Source of the DNA: Thermotogota bacterium ADurb.Bin062
Lineage (GTDB): Bacteria > Thermotogota > Thermotogae > MWEM01
Direction of reading: 5' to 3'
NCBI GenBank assembly: GCA_002071085.1
Contig: MWEM01000028.1
Span: 1 to 34,245 of the forward strand
DNA: 34,245 nucleotides
The notes below the pieces were generated by a model. It made no database searches. It had not been told where the DNA came from and was given only the letters and a program-made list of their open reading frames with translations. Positions 31,292 to 34,245 of this stretch are shown piece after piece (position 1 is the first letter of the stretch; each line of letters begins with the position of its first letter). Made by a program: the position numbers and the translations under genes.

Positions 31292-32063
31292 CCTGATCAA
31301 GCGAACCCTCGTCACTATCGATGAAAAAGAGAGGAGAAAGATCAACTCGGGCGAACCCGCTCAGGCGGATGAAAAGGCCGATAAACTCGCGGACGGTAGC
31401 GAAGAAAAACCCCGGGAAGAACTGATCGAGATGCATCCGGAAGTGACTTTGGCCCGAGAAAGGGCGAGGTCTATCATCGAGGACGCAAGGAGACAGGCCG
31501 AGCAAATCCGCAGCGAAGCGCAGGCTTTGACCGTCGCAGCGCAAAAACAAGCCGAACAAAAGAAAGTGGAGATGGACCAACTGCTCATCAGCAAAGAGCG
31601 AGAGATAGAGAATAAATGGAAGGCGCAATACGAGAGCGCGATACGTTCCGTTCAGGCTTTGCAGCAAAGCCTTCAAAAGAATAAAGACGAATTCATCGCC
31701 CTCGGTTCCCAGCAGATTCTTCTCTTGGCCAAAACCGTCGTGGAAAAGATGCTGTTCATCGTCCTCGAAGACAGAGAAGCCGAGGTGTTTGAACGGAAGA
31801 TTCGAGAGCTGGTACACCGCGCCCTGGACTATAAAAAAGTCGTGATGCGCCTCAATCCGAAGAACTTGGAATTCTTCTCACCAACGCTGTTACAGAGCGT
31901 GAAAGCTATCATTCCGGATGTCGAGCTGCGCCCCGATCCGAAGATCGCGCCTGGAGGTATCCTCGTCGACACGGACTTCGGCACCCTGGATGCGACGATC
32001 GAAAGTCAGTATCAGCTCTTCCAAGAGATCGTCTCGCAGGCGCTTGTGAGCGATAGCCCTTGA
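31284..32063 (+). CDS. fliH: Flagellar assembly protein FliH
   Basis: Stator/regulator of the export ATPase FliI. 259 residues from TTG 31284, which has GAGGAG upstream and overlaps the fliG end by 8 nt. A charged N-terminus leads into a long helix/coiled coil (about 55-140, with heptad-like RSIIEDARRQAEQIRSEAQ), followed by the conserved C-terminal domain with a PDVELRPDPKIAPGGILVDT segment characteristic of FliH/HrpE (about 208-228). Position between fliG and fliI confirms the call. Its stop overlaps the fliI TTG. Confidence 0.93.
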   Translation: MYNLIKRTLVTIDEKERRKINSGEPAQADEKADKLADGSEEKPREELIEMHPEVTLARERARSIIEDARRQAEQIRSEAQALTVAAQKQAEQKKVEMDQLLISKEREIENKWKAQYESAIRSVQALQQSLQKNKDEFIALGSQQILLLAKTVVEKMLFIVLEDREAEVFERKIRELVHRALDYKKVVMRLNPKNLEFFSPTLLQSVKAIIPDVELRPDPKIAPGGILVDTDFGTLDATIESQYQLFQEIVSQALVSDSP

Positions 32064-33388
32064 ACCCCGAAGTCTTCGCTCCGATCCAGTGGCTTCAAGA
32101 AACTATGCGGCAGACGGACTTTATCACACTGAACGGAAAGGTGGAGAAAATCATCGGGCTGACGATCGAATCCGCCGGTCCGGAGGTGTTCCTAGGCGAA
32201 GTCTGCGTCATCAAGAACCTAAATGGAGAGCGAATCCTCTGTGAAGTCGTGGGGTTCAAAGACAACCGGATCATCCTGATGCCGTTGGAAGACTTCGAGG
32301 GGGTTTCACTCGGCTGTCCGGTTGCCGGTACGAAACGGACGCTGGATGTGGGAGTCGGCGACGACATGCTGTCCAGGGTCTTCGACGGTATCGGCCAACC
32401 GATCGATGGAAAACCCTTCTTTCCGAAAGGTTACGTATCTCTCAACAATTCGCCGCCGAACCCGCTCGTCCGTGCCAGGATCAAAGAATCGTTACCGGTC
32501 GGCGTGCGCGCAATCGATGCGTTCACCACGCTAGGACGAGGTCAGCGCATAGGGATATTCTCCGGAAGTGGCGTCGGAAAATCGACGACGATGGGGATGA
32601 TCGCCCGCAACACGCGTGCCGATGTCAACGTGATCGGCCTGATCGGTGAAAGAGGCCGGGAAGTCCGAGAATTTCTTGAAAGGGACTTGGGAGAAGAGGG
32701 GTTGCGCCGCAGCGCGGTGGTCGTCTCTACTTCGGACCAGCCGGCGTTAATGAGGGTGAAGGCGCTTTACACGAGCACCTCCATCGCCGAATACTTTAGA
32801 GACCGGGGTTTGAACGTGATGCTTATGGTCGATTCCCTTACCCGCTGGTCGATGGCGCAGCGGGAGTTGGGTTTGGCTATCGGAGAGCCCCCCACCACGA
32901 GGGGTTACCCGCCAAGCGTTTTCGCCGGATTGCCGAAAGTGCTGGAGAGGGCGGGAAACTCGGATAAAGGGAGCATTACCGGTATCTACACGGTTTTAGT
33001 GGAAGGCGACGATTTCAACGAACCCATTTCGGACACCGTCCGTGGGATCGTTGACGGGCATATCATCTTGTCCCGGAAACTCGCGGAAGGCAATCATTTC
33101 CCGGCTATCGACGTGTTGGCCAGTATCAGCCGTTTGATGCCGGAAGTAGCTGACAAGGAGCACCTGAAGGCCTCACGGGCATTGAAAGACCTGATCTCCA
33201 CCTATTACGCTGCCAAAGACCTCATCGACGTCGGCGCCTACAAAGACGGCAGCGACATCAAGATCGACCAAGCGAAAAAGTATATCTCCACGATCAACGG
33301 TTTCCTTCAGCAAGAGGTCGCCGATAAGGCGATCTTCGAAGAAACGGTAAATAGGTTGAAAAAGATTCTGCAAACGATTCAGAGCTGA
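32060..33388 (+). CDS. fliI: Flagellum-specific ATPase FliI
   Basis: Hexameric ATPase that energises type III export of flagellar subunits. 442 residues. Walker A GSGVGKST (169-176), IGERGREVREF (about 195-205), Walker B VMLMVD (253-258), and GEPPTTRGYPPSVFA (about 276-290) are the F1-beta-like signatures specific to FliI/SctN ATPases. TTG 32060 overlaps the fliH stop. No fliJ follows; the gene is succeeded by repeats. Confidence 0.97.
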   Translation: MNPEVFAPIQWLQETMRQTDFITLNGKVEKIIGLTIESAGPEVFLGEVCVIKNLNGERILCEVVGFKDNRIILMPLEDFEGVSLGCPVAGTKRTLDVGVGDDMLSRVFDGIGQPIDGKPFFPKGYVSLNNSPPNPLVRARIKESLPVGVRAIDAFTTLGRGQRIGIFSGSGVGKSTTMGMIARNTRADVNVIGLIGERGREVREFLERDLGEEGLRRSAVVVSTSDQPALMRVKALYTSTSIAEYFRDRGLNVMLMVDSLTRWSMAQRELGLAIGEPPTTRGYPPSVFAGLPKVLERAGNSDKGSITGIYTVLVEGDDFNEPISDTVRGIVDGHIILSRKLAEGNHFPAIDVLASISRLMPEVADKEHLKASRALKDLISTYYAAKDLIDVGAYKDGSDIKIDQAKKYISTINGFLQQEVADKAIFEETVNRLKKILQTIQS

Positions 33389-33540
33389 AACGTCCTTTTC
33401 AAAATAGCGCTTTATCGTAAGAAATCACAACACACACATAACACGCAGACGCTACGGTTTCTCTAGAAAAAGAGTCGCTACTCCCGTTTGCCCTCGAAAG
33501 AACCTGTGCGGGTCAGGTTATGGGGTGATATAACCAATAG
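33389..33540. other. Spacer after fliI
   Basis: No gene, promoter or clear terminator is visible between the fliI stop and the repeat array. It contains only short direct CACA-type runs. Confidence 0.4.
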
Positions 33541-34245
33541 GTTTATCGCGGGGTAACTAACGGGGCCCCGCGATGCTGCGCACGGGAACGCTCCCTGTGA
33601 AAATATAAAAAACGTGCTGAACTAAAGTTTGGCGTTCCCAGGCGTTCACAACGCCTTCCCAAGACTTTCCCAAGAATCTTTTCTCTGTGTTCTCTGTGCC
33701 CTCCGTGCGAACCCGTTTTTTTTCTTTGGAATGAATGAAAAGGGTATCGCGCCGTCGCGAAAAGAAGGAGCGCTTACGCCGCGATGCCCGTTTATGTTAT
33801 CGCGGGGTAACCAGCGGGCTGACTTCGGAAGCCCACGAAGTCTCGCGATGCTGCGTTCGGGAACGCTCCCTGTGAAAATATAAAAAACGTGCTGAACTAA
33901 AGTTTGGCGTTCCCAGGCGTTCACAACGCCTTCCCAAGACTTTCCCAAGAATCTTTTCTCTGTGTTCTCTGTGCCCTCCGTGCGAACCCGTTTTTTTATC
34001 TTCGGAATTAACGAAAAGGGTATCGCGCCGTCGCGAAAAGAAGGAGCGCTTACGCCGCGATGCCCTCGCACAAAAGCGTATCGCGCCGTCGCAAAAAGAA
34101 GAGACGCTTACGCCGCGATGCCCGTTTGTGTTATCGCGGGGTAACTAACGGGGCCCCGCGATGCTGCGCACGGGAACGCTCCCTGTGAAAATATAAAAAA
34201 CGTGCTGAACTAAAGTTTGGCGTTCCCAGGCGTTCACAACGCCTT
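33541..34245. repeat. Tandem array of composite non-coding units (at least three copies, last cut by window end)
   Basis: The marker CCCTGTGAAAATATAAAAAA occurs at 33593, 33868 and 34181, so units are 275 and 313 bp. Each unit runs: marker, REP-like palindrome GCTGAACTAAAGTTTGGC (33616, 33891, 34204) with GTTCCCA, a short AGGCGTTCACAACGCCTT hairpin, a CTCTGTG-rich stretch with a T-run, the ATCGCG...CGCGAT element (33745-33789; 34021-34065), then a GGGGTAAC segment ending in CGCGAT. The longer unit has an extra ATCGCG element (34079-34123). The ATCGCGGGG/CCCCGCGAT hairpin appears at 33545-33574 and 34133-34162. Non-coding; minus-strand open frames here are by-products of the repeats. Confidence 0.85.

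Noticed and set aside
33646..34071. Minus-strand 141-codon open frame in the terminal array
   Set aside because: It is made entirely of repeat modules, and its product repeats itself with the DNA period. No ribosome site or domain.
33541..34245. Possible CRISPR array
   Set aside because: Units are about 275-313 bp and nearly identical throughout; there are no 25-40 bp repeats with unique spacers and no cas genes.

Overview
The window is bacterial chromosomal DNA of roughly balanced G+C content, with dense operons, frequent GTG/TTG starts and many 1-4 nt stop/start overlaps. Flagellar genes (fliG-fliH-fliI), an Nqr-type sodium pump, an RND exporter and proteins with signal peptides suggest a motile, probably diderm and probably anaerobic bacterium. 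Spirochaetota or Thermotogota would fit the gene content, but I cannot settle the phylum from sequence alone. I see no phage, transposase, CRISPR array, rRNA or tRNA.

Layout, left. Positions 1-2930 (minus) hold the 5' part of a large GAF-like sensor protein and, upstream of it, an 8-oxoguanine deaminase. A TraB/PrgY-family protein follows (3321-3989, plus). A LysR regulator (minus) and a CPA2 cation/proton antiporter (plus) are divergent across an unusually long 772-bp gap that contains an operator-like palindrome, a promoter and a terminator-like hairpin. Minus-strand genes follow: HU, then three tandem paralogous COG1228-type amidohydrolases (7564-10998) joined by overlaps, then a YitT-family membrane protein (11515-12372) with a structured leader.

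Layout, middle. On the plus strand are a secreted alpha/beta hydrolase, an RND/MMPL exporter and an overlapping periplasmic TPR/TatT-like protein. Converging on them is a long minus-strand cluster reading nqrB-nqrC-nqrD-nqrE-nqrF, two uncharacterised genes, an OmpR-type response regulator and a histidine kinase (23946 down to 17031). No nqrA and no apbE lie here.

Layout, right. A compact plus-strand operon reads rel-dtd-queH-ogg-(RsbW-like anti-sigma factor)-trmFO. It couples the stringent response, tRNA quality control and modification, and oxidised-base repair. fliG-fliH-fliI follow behind their own promoter. The window ends in a tandem array of about 275-313 bp non-coding units.

Two themes cross the window. 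First, Ogg (which excises 8-oxoguanine from DNA) and 8-oxoguanine deaminase (which converts the free base to urate) are both present, about 24 kb apart. Second, intergenic regions carry several families of short dispersed palindromic repeats: a GCCGAACT/AGTTCGGC element followed by GTTCCCA, an ATCGCG...CGCGAT hairpin, an ATCGCGGGG/CCCCGCGAT hairpin and a CTCTGTG-rich stretch. The same modules are concatenated into the terminal array. Most operons are preceded by extended -10 motifs of the form TGnTAtAAT.
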